In this document: in pieces, positions 31,864 to 40,778 of the stretch | How positions within the stretch are numbered: position 1 is the stretch's first letter | Layout: each line of letters starts with the position of its first letter | Source of the DNA: CAYFRC01 sp050946115 | GTDB taxonomy: Bacteria > Bacillota > Clostridia > Christensenellales > Aristaeellaceae | Assembly: GCA_050946115.1 (NCBI GenBank) | Contig: JBMNUF010000004.1 | Span: 1 to 64,000, forward strand | DNA: 64,000 nt | Direction: 5' to 3' | The notes under the pieces: generated by a model | The model's database searches: none | What the model was told of the DNA's origin: nothing | What the model saw: the letters and a program-made list of their open reading frames with translations, nothing else | Position numbers and translations under genes: made by a program

Positions 31864-33026
31864 CGGACATCATGCAACTCGACAAGGCCTATGTCGCAAA
31901 CACCTACGGAAGGTTCCCTGTCGAAATCGTCTCCGGAAAGGGGAGCCTCGTGCAAGACGCCGCCGGCAAGGAATACATCGACATGGGGACGGGCATAGCG
32001 GTCAACACCTTCGGCGTCGCCGACGATATCTGGCGGGAAGCCGTAATCGATCAGCTTTCGCAGGTGCAGCACACCTCCAACCTCTATTACACCGCGCCCT
32101 GCGCGCGCCTTGCGGAAGCGCTGTGCAAGCGCACGGGCATGAAAAAGGTGTTCTTCGGCAATTCCGGCGCGGAGGCGAACGAGTGCGCGATCAAGGTCGC
32201 GCGCAAATACGCGGCGGAGAAAAAGGGCGCGGACTGCCACGCGATCGTGACGCTCGAAAACTCCTTCCACGGGCGCACGCTCACCACGCTCGCCGCGACG
32301 GGGCAGGCGCACTTTCACGAGCTGTTTCAGCCGCTGACGCCGGGTTTCTTCCACATCCCCGCGGGCAATCTGGACGCCTTGTACGCGCTCTCCGAAAAGG
32401 AAAAGATCGCCGCCGTCATGATCGAATGCGTGCAGGGCGAGGGCGGCGTGATGCCGCTGGACGATGCGTTCGCGAAGGGGCTGCAAAAGTTCGCGGACGA
32501 GAACGACGTGCTCCTCATAGCGGACGAGGTGCAGACGGGGAACGGCAGGTGCGGCGCGCTCTTCGCCTACATGACATACGGAATTACGCCCGACATTGTC
32601 ACCACCGCAAAAGGGCTGGGCGGCGGGCTGCCGCTCGGCGCGTGCCTGATGGGGGAAAAGACAGAATACACATTGGGCGCGGGCGACCACGGCTCGACGT
32701 TCGGCGGGAACCCCGTTTGCTGCGCGGGCGCGCTCAGCGTGTTAAAGAGGATCGATGAGAAGCTGCTCTGCGAGGTGCGCGAAAAGAGCCGATACATCTT
32801 TGAAGCGCTTACGGGCGCGGAGGGCGTCGAAAGCGTTACGGGGCTTGGGCTGATGATCGGGATCAAGGCGAAAAAGCCCGCGAAGGACGTCGTCGCGCAG
32901 TGCATGGAAAAGGGCGTTCTGTGCCTCACTGCGAAGGACAAGGTGCGGCTTCTGCCCGCGCTCAACATCCCGCAGGAACTGTTGGAAAAGGCGGTAGCGG
33001 TCATCAAAGACGTGTGCAAGGAGTAA
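31860..33026 (+). CDS. argD: Acetylornithine aminotransferase
   Basis: A 388-residue class III PLP aminotransferase converting N-acetylglutamate semialdehyde to N-acetylornithine. The PLP lysine is Lys251 in TTAKGLGGG, preceded by the LLIADEVQTGNGR signature. FFGNSGAEANECAIK is the cofactor-binding N-terminal motif. The ATG at 31860 lies in the argB stop overlap, with GGGAGGG upstream. It is the last gene of argCJBD. The next steps (argF, argG, argH, carAB) are not in this window. Confidence 0.96.
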   Translation: MTDIMQLDKAYVANTYGRFPVEIVSGKGSLVQDAAGKEYIDMGTGIAVNTFGVADDIWREAVIDQLSQVQHTSNLYYTAPCARLAEALCKRTGMKKVFFGNSGAEANECAIKVARKYAAEKKGADCHAIVTLENSFHGRTLTTLAATGQAHFHELFQPLTPGFFHIPAGNLDALYALSEKEKIAAVMIECVQGEGGVMPLDDAFAKGLQKFADENDVLLIADEVQTGNGRCGALFAYMTYGITPDIVTTAKGLGGGLPLGACLMGEKTEYTLGAGDHGSTFGGNPVCCAGALSVLKRIDEKLLCEVREKSRYIFEALTGAEGVESVTGLGLMIGIKAKKPAKDVVAQCMEKGVLCLTAKDKVRLLPALNIPQELLEKAVAVIKDVCKE

Positions 33027-33032
33027 AAAATC

Positions 33033-33077
33033 GGGGGCTGTCGCAGCATTTTCGTTTTGCGACAGCCCCCGTGCTTT
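33033..33077. terminator. Strong bidirectional terminator
   Basis: A 13-bp perfect stem (33033-33045 with 33058-33070) is followed by a T-run on the plus strand and by TTTTTT on the minus strand. It separates argD from the convergent dehydrogenase. Confidence 0.9.
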
Positions 33078-33079
33078 TT

Positions 33080-34006
33080 TTACAGATTTACGATGTTCGG
33101 CGGCGTTCTGCCCTCCATGACATCCAGGATTCGGTTCGCGGCGGCGATCGCCATGTTCGTGCGCGCCTCCAGCGTGTGCGTGCCGACGTGCGGCGTCAGG
33201 GCGACGTTTTTGAGCGCCTTCAGCCTTTCGGGCACGTTCGGCTCGTCCGGGAACACGTCGAGCCCGGCGCCCCCGAGTCGCCCGTCTTCCAGCATGTCGC
33301 ACAGCGCATCGTGATCCAATACCGCGCCGCGCGCGGTGTTGATGAGGATCGCGTCCTTTTTCATAAGGGCGAGCTTTTCGCGCGACAGGATGTTGCGCGT
33401 GGAATCGTTCAGCGGGCAGTGGACGGAGAGCACGTCGCTTTCGGCGAGCAGCGCATCGAGCGTCCGATAGCCGTATGTGCAATCCTGTACCTCGCGCCGA
33501 TTGTGGTAGATCACGCGCATGCCGAGCGCCTCGCTCCACTTCGCCATGAGCCCGCCGATGCGCCCCATGCCCAGAATGCCCAGCGTCGCGCCCTCGAGGT
33601 TGCGCCCCATGCGCGCGGGGTCGGAAAAGCAGGGTTCGCCGTTCCGTATGGCGGAATCGAGTTCGCACACGCGGCGGGCGACCGAGAGCATAAGCGTCAG
33701 GGCGAGTTCCGCCGTGGAATACGCCGTGGAATCGGGGATGTTCGTGACGGGGATTCCGTGTTCTCTCGCGGCTACGGTATCCACCTTGTCGTAGCCCGCG
33801 CCGTAGTTGCTGATGATTTTGAGGTTCGGCGCGGATTCGATCATCGCGCGGTCGATCAGACCGAACGTGAGCACCGCGTCGCATTCGGGGAGGATGCGTC
33901 GCACGTCGCTTTCCGCGGTCGCGTAGCGCACGTCGCATTTCCGTTCCAGTTCGTCCAATCCGTTGCCGGAGATTGTGCCGGCTACAAGTACGCGAAACAT
34001 ACGCAT
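33080..34006 (-). CDS. D-isomer-specific 2-hydroxyacid dehydrogenase
   Basis: A 308-residue NAD(P)-dependent enzyme. The Rossmann motif LGILGMGRIGGLMAKW marks the cofactor domain, followed by VIYHNRRE. The catalytic Arg lies in NTARGAVLD, the Glu in DVFPDEPN and the His in LTPHVGTHT. Closest functional groups are glyoxylate/hydroxypyruvate reductases and D-lactate-type enzymes; the 500-residue SerA C-terminal domains are absent. The ATG at 34006 overlaps the asnS stop by one base; an ATG at 34000 is an alternative. Translation is probably coupled to asnS. The substrate is undefined. Confidence 0.88.
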   Translation of the reverse strand: MRMFRVLVAGTISGNGLDELERKCDVRYATAESDVRRILPECDAVLTFGLIDRAMIESAPNLKIISNYGAGYDKVDTVAAREHGIPVTNIPDSTAYSTAELALTLMLSVARRVCELDSAIRNGEPCFSDPARMGRNLEGATLGILGMGRIGGLMAKWSEALGMRVIYHNRREVQDCTYGYRTLDALLAESDVLSVHCPLNDSTRNILSREKLALMKKDAILINTARGAVLDHDALCDMLEDGRLGGAGLDVFPDEPNVPERLKALKNVALTPHVGTHTLEARTNMAIAAANRILDVMEGRTPPNIVNL

Positions 34007-35406
34007 CAAAACTCGCAGTTGCGAGTCGTCCTCGGGAAGGGCAACACATCTCTGATGTTGCCGATGCCCGTAAGGTACATGATCATGCGCTCAAAGCCCA
34101 TGCCGAAGCCCGCGTGCTTGCAGGTGCCGTATTTGCGCAGCTCAAGATACCAATCGTAGTCCTCTTCCCGCATGTTCAGCTCGCGGATGCGCTCTTTCAG
34201 TACGTCCAGCCGCTCCTCGCGCTGGCTGCCGCCGCAGAGTTCGCCGATGCCGGGCACGAGAAGGTCTGCCGCGGCGACCGTCTTTCCGTCGTCGTTCTGG
34301 CGCATGTAGAAGGACTTGATCTCCTTGGGGTAGTCCGTCACGAACACGGGGCGGCCGAAGTGCTTTTCGGTGAGATACCTTTCGTGCTCGGTCTGTAAAT
34401 CGCAGCCCCAGAACACGGGGTATTCGAATTCCTGCCCGTTCGATTGCAGAATTTCTATCGCATCGGTATACGATACGCGGGCAAATTCAGCGTTCACGAC
34501 GGCCTTCAGCCGCTCGATGAGCCCCTTGTCCTCGCCGAAGCTGTTCAAGAATTCCATCTCCGCAGGCGCTTCTTCGAGCACGGCGGATATGATGTATTTA
34601 ATCATGTCCTCCTGCAAATCCATGTTCTCCTTGAGCGTCGCGAAGGCGATTTCCGGCTCGATCATCCAAAATTCCGCAGCGTGACGCGGCGTAAAGCTCT
34701 TTTCCGCGCGGAAGGTGGGGCCGAAGGTGTAGATGTTGCGAAACGCCATGCACATCGCCTCGCCGTTGAGCTGCCCCGAAACGGTGAGCATGACGGGCTT
34801 GCCGAAAAAGTCCTCGTTGTAATCGACCTTGCCGCCCTCCGTTCGGGGGAGGTTCTCCAAATCCAGCGAAGTCACCTGGAACATCTCGCCCGCGCCCTCG
34901 CAGTCGCTGCCGGTGAAGATGGGCGTGTGCACGTAGACAAAGCCGTTTTCGTGCATATAGCGGTGCACCGCCTGCGCCGCGATGGAGCGGATGCGGAACG
35001 CGCACTGAAACAGGTTCGCGCGCGGGCGAAGGTGCTGGATCGTGCGCAGGTATTCGAGCGTGTGCCGCTTTTTCTGCAGGGGGTAGTCCGGCGGGCATTC
35101 GCCCAGAACGCGGAGCTCGTCGCACTTCATCTCGAACGGCTGCTGCATGTCGGGCGTGGGGACGATCGTGCCGACGGCCTCGATCGCCGCGCCTACGCCG
35201 ATCGTGCGCAGGATGTCGGCGAAGTTGTCCATGCGGTTCTCCTCCAGCACGATCTGCAGGTTCTTGAAGTAGCTGCCGTCGTTCAGCACGATGAACGCAA
35301 AGGTTTTCGATTCGCGTTTTGTGCGCACCCAGCCCGTCACGCGGACATGGGGCAATTCGGCTGTCGGAACGCGTTCAAACAGCTCTCTGACGAGGAAATC
35401 CGCCAT
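34006..35406 (-). CDS. asnS: Asparaginyl-tRNA synthetase
   Basis: A 466-residue class IIb synthetase. The OB-fold anticodon-binding domain (about 1-110, VTGWVRTKRES) is followed by the catalytic core with motif 2 around FRAEKSFTPRHAAEFWMIEPE and motif 3 GFGMGFERMIMYLTG. An acidic insertion distinguishes AsnRS from AspRS. The ATG at 35406 is preferred since AAGGAG lies nine bases upstream; the ATG at 35415 abuts that site. The promoter is immediately upstream. It charges tRNA-Asn in the cytoplasm. Confidence 0.95.
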   Translation of the reverse strand: MADFLVRELFERVPTAELPHVRVTGWVRTKRESKTFAFIVLNDGSYFKNLQIVLEENRMDNFADILRTIGVGAAIEAVGTIVPTPDMQQPFEMKCDELRVLGECPPDYPLQKKRHTLEYLRTIQHLRPRANLFQCAFRIRSIAAQAVHRYMHENGFVYVHTPIFTGSDCEGAGEMFQVTSLDLENLPRTEGGKVDYNEDFFGKPVMLTVSGQLNGEAMCMAFRNIYTFGPTFRAEKSFTPRHAAEFWMIEPEIAFATLKENMDLQEDMIKYIISAVLEEAPAEMEFLNSFGEDKGLIERLKAVVNAEFARVSYTDAIEILQSNGQEFEYPVFWGCDLQTEHERYLTEKHFGRPVFVTDYPKEIKSFYMRQNDDGKTVAAADLLVPGIGELCGGSQREERLDVLKERIRELNMREEDYDWYLELRKYGTCKHAGFGMGFERMIMYLTGIGNIRDVLPFPRTTRNCEF

Positions 35407-35440
35407 GGTAACCATCTCCTTTTAGGCTTGCTATTCATGT

Positions 35441-35469
35441 ATCATACCGAAGGCTGCGCCCGGTCGCAA
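35441..35469 (-). promoter_or_regulatory. Sigma-A promoter for asnS
   Basis: Minus-strand TTGCGA, a 17-base spacer and TATGAT, 35 bases before the start codon. No T-box leader fits in this short region. Confidence 0.65.
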
Positions 35470-35566
35470 GCGCGGTTCTGTAAATTCCGAACGGTTACAA
35501 AGAGAACTTCCCGCCGGAGCGAAAAAAAGCGCCCTCGAAGGAGCGCAAAAACACATGTGTGCGCCG

Positions 35567-35797
35567 TCAGTTCATCTGGTCCGGCTGCACGATCGCGCTT
35601 TGGATGACGGTTTTGATGGTTTCAAACGTCGCGGGGATGTCGCCCTTGACCCACGCAAAGAGCGTGCTGATCAGCGCCACGGTGATCAGGATGATGACGA
35701 AGCTCGCGACGGAGCCGAAAAAATCGAACACGCCGGAGAGCGCCCGCAGCCACGCGCGCCGCTGCGCCGCCTCCCTCTTGGTTATATATTTAGCCAT
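35567..35797 (-). CDS. Small single-span membrane protein, unknown function
   Basis: A 76-residue protein with a basic N-terminus (MAKYITKREAAQRRAWLR) and one or two closely spaced hydrophobic segments at about 25-52. The C-terminus is short and polar. By the positive-inside rule the N-terminus stays in the cytoplasm. The ATG at 35797 has GGAG at eight bases. It is divergent from ppk by 116 bp. I recognise no family. Confidence 0.65.
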   Translation of the reverse strand: MAKYITKREAAQRRAWLRALSGVFDFFGSVASFVIILITVALISTLFAWVKGDIPATFETIKTVIQSAIVQPDQMN

Positions 35798-35865
35798 ACT
35801 ATCATCTCCAAATATTTGACGAAGCAAAACGCGCTTCGGTTGCGCCTTTTGGGAAGATATTTCGG

Positions 35866-35894
35866 TTGAATTGCGGCGAAAAATCCTGTATAAT
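35866..35894 (+). promoter_or_regulatory. Sigma-A promoter for ppk
   Basis: TTGAAT, a 17-base spacer and TATAAT, ending 19 bases before the ppk start. No Pho box is recognised. Confidence 0.75.
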
Positions 35895-35913
35895 AGTGTT
35901 GGGGTGAAGTGAT

Positions 35914-37980
35914 ATGCGAAATGAAACGGTTTTTGAGCCCACGGTGGAGCATTATGTCAACCGGGAGCTGAGCTGGCTGGAATTTAACAGCAGGGTGCTC
36001 GCGGAGGCGTCGTCCCTGGCGCATCCGCTGTTTGAAAGGCTGAAGTTCCTTTCCATCGTGTCGAGCAACCTGGACGAATTTTTCATGATCCGCGTCGCGT
36101 CGTTGTGGGATCAGATCGACGCCGGATACAATAAGACCGACCCCGCCGGCATGACGCCCGTGCAGCAGATCGCGGCGATCACGGCGCGGGTGCGCGTCAT
36201 GCTGCGGAAGATGTACGAGGTGTTCCGCAAGGAGATCCTTCCATGGCTCGCGGAAAACGGGATCCGCGTCGCGGACGAAAAGAGCCTCACCAAGGAGCAG
36301 GCCGCGTTTTTGGACGAGTATTTCGAAAAGCAGGTCTACCCCGTTTTGACGCCCATGGCGGTCGATTCGACGAGGCCGTTTCCCCTCATTTTGAATCGAT
36401 CCCTCAATCTGGGGGTATTGATCGAGGAAAAGGGCGAGGCGGAGCCGTCTTTTGCGACGGTGCAGGTGCCCAGCGGCCTTCCGCGCGTGGTGTGGCTGCC
36501 CGATGGGAACGTGAAAAAGTTTATGCTGCTCGAACAGGTGATTGCGCGCAACATCGGGCGGCTGTTTGCGGGGCGCAAAATGCTGTGCTGCCACGCCTAC
36601 AGGATCACGCGAAACGCGGACCTCACGCTCGACGAGGAGGGCGCGGAAGACCTTCTGAGCGAGATCGAGCGCCAGCTCAAGCAGCGGCGCTGGGGCGCGT
36701 CTGTGCGGCTGGAGATCGACCATCGCGCGGATTCACGGCTCGTGAACCTGCTGGAGACGGCGCTGGAGCTCGAGGGCGGGGACGCATACCCCATCCACGG
36801 GCCGATCAATTTGGATTTTTTGACGAAAAACCTCTATTCGCTGGAGGGATACGACCACCTGAAGGACAAGCCCTATGTGCCGAGGCAGCTGCCGCTCGAG
36901 GAGGGCGAAAGCGTGTTCGGGCGCATCCGAAAGGGCGATATCCTGCTGTACCACCCCTATGACAGCTTTGACTTCGTGGTGCGGCTGGTGCAGCAGGCGG
37001 CGCGGGACAAGAACGTGCTCGCGATCAAGCAGACGCTGTATCGGGTGAGCGGCGATTCCCCGATCATCGCCGCGCTCGCGGAGGCGGCGGACGCGGGCAA
37101 GCAGGTGACGGTGCTTCTGGAACTCAAGGCGCGCTTCGACGAGGAGAACAACATCCACTGGGGCAGGCGGCTTGAGCGCGCGGGCGCGCACGTCATCTAC
37201 GGCATGGCGGGGCTGAAGACCCACTCGAAGATCACCTTGATCGTGCGCAAGGAAGAGGCCGGCATCCGCCGCTACGTGCACCTGGGCACGGGCAATTACA
37301 ACGACGTGACCGCGAGGATCTATACCGACCACGGGCTGCTTACCTGCAACGCCCAAATCGGCGAGGACGCGACGAACTTCTTCAACATGCTCACGGGCTT
37401 GTCGGAGCTCCCCGAAATGCACCACCTCGTATCCGCGCCGCGCGACCTCAGAAACCGCTTTATGGAGCTCATCGAGCGGGAGACGCAAAACGCGGAGAAG
37501 GGCGAAAAGGCGGAGATCTTCGCCAAGATGAATTCGCTCGTGGACCCGGACATCATCGCGGCGCTGTACAGGGCGTCGCGGGCGGGCGTCAGGATTCGGC
37601 TCATCGTGCGCGGAATCTGCTGCCTGCGGCCGAATATGCAGGGCGTCAGCGACAACATCCGCGTGCGCTCGATCGTCGGGCGGTATCTGGAGCACAGCCG
37701 CATTTTCCTGTTCCACAACGGCGGGAAGGCGGAGACCTATCTTTCGAGCGCAGACTGGATGCCGCGAAACCTCGACCGCCGCGTGGAGCTGCTCTTCCCC
37801 GTGCTTTCGGAAGAGCTTTCGCGGCAGCTCAGGGAACTGCTGCTTCTGCAGTGGAGCGACAACACGCAATCGAGCGATATGCGGCAGGATGGCGGCTATG
37901 TCCGCCTGACGCCGGGCGAAGGCGAGCCGATCAATTCGCAGGAAGCGCTCATGCGCATGTACGGAAAAAACGGAGGCTGA
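35914..37980 (+). CDS. ppk: Polyphosphate kinase 1
   Basis: A 688-residue PPK1 of standard length that makes inorganic polyphosphate from ATP. The N-domain begins NRELSWLEFNSRVL, followed by SSNLDEFFMIR. The phospholipase D-like catalytic domains carry the two active-site histidines, one in LKTHSKITL and one in YLEHSRIFLF, with HLGTGNYND between. The ATG at 35914 follows a GGTGAAG-type site. The DprA-like gene starts 4 bp after its stop, so the two are likely co-transcribed. No ppx or pst gene is nearby. Confidence 0.97.
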   Translation: MRNETVFEPTVEHYVNRELSWLEFNSRVLAEASSLAHPLFERLKFLSIVSSNLDEFFMIRVASLWDQIDAGYNKTDPAGMTPVQQIAAITARVRVMLRKMYEVFRKEILPWLAENGIRVADEKSLTKEQAAFLDEYFEKQVYPVLTPMAVDSTRPFPLILNRSLNLGVLIEEKGEAEPSFATVQVPSGLPRVVWLPDGNVKKFMLLEQVIARNIGRLFAGRKMLCCHAYRITRNADLTLDEEGAEDLLSEIERQLKQRRWGASVRLEIDHRADSRLVNLLETALELEGGDAYPIHGPINLDFLTKNLYSLEGYDHLKDKPYVPRQLPLEEGESVFGRIRKGDILLYHPYDSFDFVVRLVQQAARDKNVLAIKQTLYRVSGDSPIIAALAEAADAGKQVTVLLELKARFDEENNIHWGRRLERAGAHVIYGMAGLKTHSKITLIVRKEEAGIRRYVHLGTGNYNDVTARIYTDHGLLTCNAQIGEDATNFFNMLTGLSELPEMHHLVSAPRDLRNRFMELIERETQNAEKGEKAEIFAKMNSLVDPDIIAALYRASRAGVRIRLIVRGICCLRPNMQGVSDNIRVRSIVGRYLEHSRIFLFHNGGKAETYLSSADWMPRNLDRRVELLFPVLSEELSRQLRELLLLQWSDNTQSSDMRQDGGYVRLTPGEGEPINSQEALMRMYGKNGG

Positions 37981-37983
37981 CCG

Positions 37984-38955
37984 ATGCGGCACGACGGCAA
38001 TACGCTTGCGACCATGCTCTTGATGAGCCAGATGATCGCGGGCAAGGAGGAACTGGTTCTGCCGCTCAACGCGCGGGAATACTACGCGCTGCGCGAGCGC
38101 GCAAAAAACGCGGGGCTTTCTATGGGCGACCTCCTCTCGATGGACATGAGCGCGTTTCAGATGCGCCTCGGCATGGAGGAGGGGGACGCCTTCCGCGCGT
38201 GCGTGCTTTTGGGGCGGACGCTTCCGCTTTCCATGGCGATGGAGAAATTCTACGCCAACGGCATCGACGTGATGACGATAGACGGCGCGGCATATCCCGC
38301 CCGACTTTCCGAGCGGCTGGGGCAAAAGGCGCCGCCCATGCTCTATTTTGCGGGCAACGCGGAGATTTTGTGGGACGATGCCATCGGCATCGTGGGGGGC
38401 AAGCCGCTCAAGGGCGATTGCGAAGAGCGCGTGCGCGCGCTCGTGCGCGATGTTTCGCAAGCGGGCTGCGCGATCGTATCCGAGGGTTCTACGGACGTCG
38501 CCCGCGCGGTGCTCGATGAGGCGCAGCGTTGCGGCGCGCGCGTGATATTGTGCGCCGCGACCGCGCTTTCGAAATGCGCGTCCGTATCCGTCGCGGCGGG
38601 CGCGATCCGCGAGGGGCGCGCGCTCGCGCTCAGCATGATGCATCCGGATACCGTGTACACCGCATCCCACGCGCGAAAGCGGAACAAGTTGATCTACGGT
38701 CTGTCGCAGGCGGTGTTCGTGTTTTCCGCAGACGACGGCAGGGGCGCGACCTTTGAAGGCGCGGCGGAGTCCCTCAGAAACGGCTTTTGTAAGCACGTCT
38801 ACGCATGGGACACGAAGCTGTATCCAGGAAACGCGCGGCTGATTTCCATGGGCGCGAAGCGATACGGCGCGGGCGAAGCGGAGTTTTCGGACATCAGGCA
38901 CCACTGGGCGGCGAGCTACGCGCGGCAGATGAGCCTGTTCGGGAACGCGGAATGA
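37984..38955 (+). CDS. DprA/SMF-like nucleotide-binding Rossmann protein
   Basis: A 323-residue protein of DprA length. Residues about 25-75 resemble a helical N-terminal domain. The Rossmann-like core begins at YPARLSERLG and APPMLYFAGN. The usual IVGSR nucleotide loop reads IVGGKPL. Later, IVSEGSTDVARAV stands in for the SGGARGID region. RNKLIYGLSQAVFVFSADDG matches a DprA-like subfamily distinct from competence DprA. No topA or competence genes adjoin it. Role unknown; single-stranded DNA or nucleotide binding is only inferred from fold. The gene follows ppk by 4 bp. Confidence 0.72.
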   Translation: MRHDGNTLATMLLMSQMIAGKEELVLPLNAREYYALRERAKNAGLSMGDLLSMDMSAFQMRLGMEEGDAFRACVLLGRTLPLSMAMEKFYANGIDVMTIDGAAYPARLSERLGQKAPPMLYFAGNAEILWDDAIGIVGGKPLKGDCEERVRALVRDVSQAGCAIVSEGSTDVARAVLDEAQRCGARVILCAATALSKCASVSVAAGAIREGRALALSMMHPDTVYTASHARKRNKLIYGLSQAVFVFSADDGRGATFEGAAESLRNGFCKHVYAWDTKLYPGNARLISMGAKRYGAGEAEFSDIRHHWAASYARQMSLFGNAE

Positions 38956-38988
38956 GAAAAGGTGCGCTGTAAAATTGCGCGCATACGG

Positions 38989-39017
38989 TTTACGCGGCGC
39001 GGGTTATTCTGTATAAT
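38989..39017 (+). promoter_or_regulatory. Sigma-A promoter for ybaB-recR
   Basis: TTTACG, a 17-base spacer and TATAAT, 33 bases before the ybaB start. Confidence 0.7.
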
Positions 39018-39049
39018 GAAAATACTACATGATTTGGAGGAATGGAACG

Positions 39050-39391
39050 ATGGCACGTGGATTTCCCGGAATGATGGGCGGCGGCAATATGCAGCAGCTT
39101 GCAAGGCAGGCGCAGAAGCTGCAGCAGAAGATGGCGGAAATGCAGGAAGAACTGGACGCGCGCGAGTTTGAGGCATCCTCCGGCGGCGGCATGGTAGTGG
39201 CGCGGGTAAACGGCAAGAAGGAAGTGCTCGGAATCTCGATCAAGCCCGAGGCGGTCGACCCGGACGACGTGGAGATGCTCGAGGATATGGTGCTCGCGGC
39301 GGTGAACGAGGCGCTCAGGCAGGCGGGGGAGACCGTCGAGCGCGAAATGGGCAAACTCGCCGGCGGCATGAACCTGCCGGGGCTCTTCTGA
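39050..39391 (+). CDS. ybaB: YbaB/EbfC family nucleoid-associated protein
   Basis: A 113-residue DNA-binding protein. A Gly/Met-rich start (FPGMMGGGNM) is followed by a long amphipathic helix (QLARQAQKLQQKMAEMQEEL) and the conserved SGGGMVVARVNGKKEVLGI strand region. The C-terminus PGLF is typical. It dimerises and coats DNA. The ATG at 39050 was chosen for GGAGG nine bases upstream. It precedes recR by one base, the classic ybaB-recR pairing; dnaX, the usual first gene, is absent here. Confidence 0.95.
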   Translation: MARGFPGMMGGGNMQQLARQAQKLQQKMAEMQEELDAREFEASSGGGMVVARVNGKKEVLGISIKPEAVDPDDVEMLEDMVLAAVNEALRQAGETVEREMGKLAGGMNLPGLF

Positions 39392-39392
39392 T

Positions 39393-39992
39393 ATGCAGCA
39401 GGAGATCGATCCGATCCGAACGCTGGTGAACGAACTGTCCAAGCTCCCCGGGGTCGGGCGCAAGACGGCGCAGCGGCTGGCGTATCACATCATCGCCATG
39501 CCCGAGGACAGGGTGCGCAGCCTCGCCGTGGCGATCTTCAACGGCAAAAAACAGACGCATTTTTGCGGCATCTGCGGAAACTACACCGATACCGAGCCGT
39601 GCCGCATGTGTACGGACGATACGCGCGACAAAGGCATGCTCTGCGTCGTGCGCGACCCGCGCGACGTGTCCGCGATAGAGCGCATGCGCGACTACAACGG
39701 GCTGTACCACGTGCTGCACGGGGTCATCTCCCCGATGGAGGGCATAGGGCCCGACGACATCCGCATCAAGGAGCTTCTGTCGCGCCTCGCGGACGGGAGC
39801 GTGAAGGAGGTCGTCTTGGCGACCAATCCCGACATCGAGGGCGAGGCGACGGCGTCGTACATCGCGCGGCTGGTAAAGCCGATGGGCATCCGCGTCACGC
39901 GCATCGCCCACGGCGTGCCCGTCGGCGGAGATTTGGAATATACGGACGAGATCACGCTGTCCAAGGCGTTTGAAGGGCGCAGGGAGATTTGA
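39393..39992 (+). CDS. recR: Recombination mediator protein RecR
   Basis: A 199-residue protein of full length. The helix-hairpin-helix LSKLPGVGRKTAQRLAYH is at the N-terminus. A zinc finger follows (FCGICGNYTDTEPCRMC). A Toprim domain contains VVRDPRDVSAIER and the acidic NPDIEGEATA motif. The ring-shaped tetramer works with RecO and RecF to load RecA on gapped DNA. The gene starts just after the ybaB stop. Confidence 0.97.
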   Translation: MQQEIDPIRTLVNELSKLPGVGRKTAQRLAYHIIAMPEDRVRSLAVAIFNGKKQTHFCGICGNYTDTEPCRMCTDDTRDKGMLCVVRDPRDVSAIERMRDYNGLYHVLHGVISPMEGIGPDDIRIKELLSRLADGSVKEVVLATNPDIEGEATASYIARLVKPMGIRVTRIAHGVPVGGDLEYTDEITLSKAFEGRREI

Positions 39993-39996
39993 TCCT

Positions 39997-40758
39997 ATGG
40001 CGAAGGCAAAGGGAGAAATTCGGCTCAACACGGACACGGGCTTTCTGAAGCTACTCGCGATCTTCTTTATGGCGATAGACCACGCGGGCAAGGCGCTCTT
40101 TCCCCAGTATGCCATCCTGCGCATCATCGGGCGGCTCGCGTTCCCGCTGTTTGCCTATTGTCTGACGGTCGGCTGCTGTTACACGCACAGCATGCCGAAG
40201 TATATCCTGCGCGTGGCGCTGCTCGCGATCCTTTCGCAGCCGATCTACGCGGTCGCCCTAAGCCACACGACGCCCGCGATGAACGCGATCATGGAAAGCG
40301 GCGAATGGACGGCGCGGAACGCATGGGTGTTCTACGCGCAGAGCTGGTCGCACCCGTCGATCCTGCTTTCGATCCTCTACGGGCTGTTCGTTTTGTGGTC
40401 GCTGCGGGAGGAAAAATACATCGCAACGGCACTTTTGCTGCTCGGCCTGTTGTACCTGCACCTGTACCTCGATTACGGGTGGAAGGGCATCGTGCTGATG
40501 GCGCTGTTCTATCTGTTCCGGGAGAAGCCGCTCACGTCGCTCGTGTGGGTCGGCGGCTTTATGCTCTGGTGGGGCATTTCCTCGGGCGGCGGATACAGTC
40601 TGTTCGGCGTCCGCTTCGGCATACAGGCCTTCGCGGTATTCGCGCTGCCCCTCATCTATATCCCGACATCCACGGGCATCAAGGGCGGCAAGTGGCTCTT
40701 CTATCTGTTCTACCCCGCGCACCTCATCGTGATCGCTGTACTCAGGCATTTTTTATGA
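39997..40758 (+). CDS. TraX-like integral membrane protein
   Basis: A 253-residue protein with about seven or eight transmembrane helices. The N-terminal pattern LAIFFMAIDHAGKALFP, then RIIGRLAFPLFAYCLTVG, is diagnostic of the TraX family, named for F-pilin N-acetylation but widespread outside plasmids. The ATG at 39997 follows AGGGAG. It is 4 bp from recR and probably shares its transcript. There are no conjugation genes here, so a plasmid role is unlikely; a membrane acyltransferase activity is plausible by family only. Confidence 0.85.
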   Translation: MAKAKGEIRLNTDTGFLKLLAIFFMAIDHAGKALFPQYAILRIIGRLAFPLFAYCLTVGCCYTHSMPKYILRVALLAILSQPIYAVALSHTTPAMNAIMESGEWTARNAWVFYAQSWSHPSILLSILYGLFVLWSLREEKYIATALLLLGLLYLHLYLDYGWKGIVLMALFYLFREKPLTSLVWVGGFMLWWGISSGGGYSLFGVRFGIQAFAVFALPLIYIPTSTGIKGGKWLFYLFYPAHLIVIAVLRHFL

Positions 40759-40778
40759 CGGAGAGAGGGGGGCATATC

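Noticed and set aside
36733..38904. A 723-codon minus-strand frame across ppk and the DprA-like gene
   Set aside because: It is a shadow of two motif-supported genes. No ribosome site or known domain is visible.
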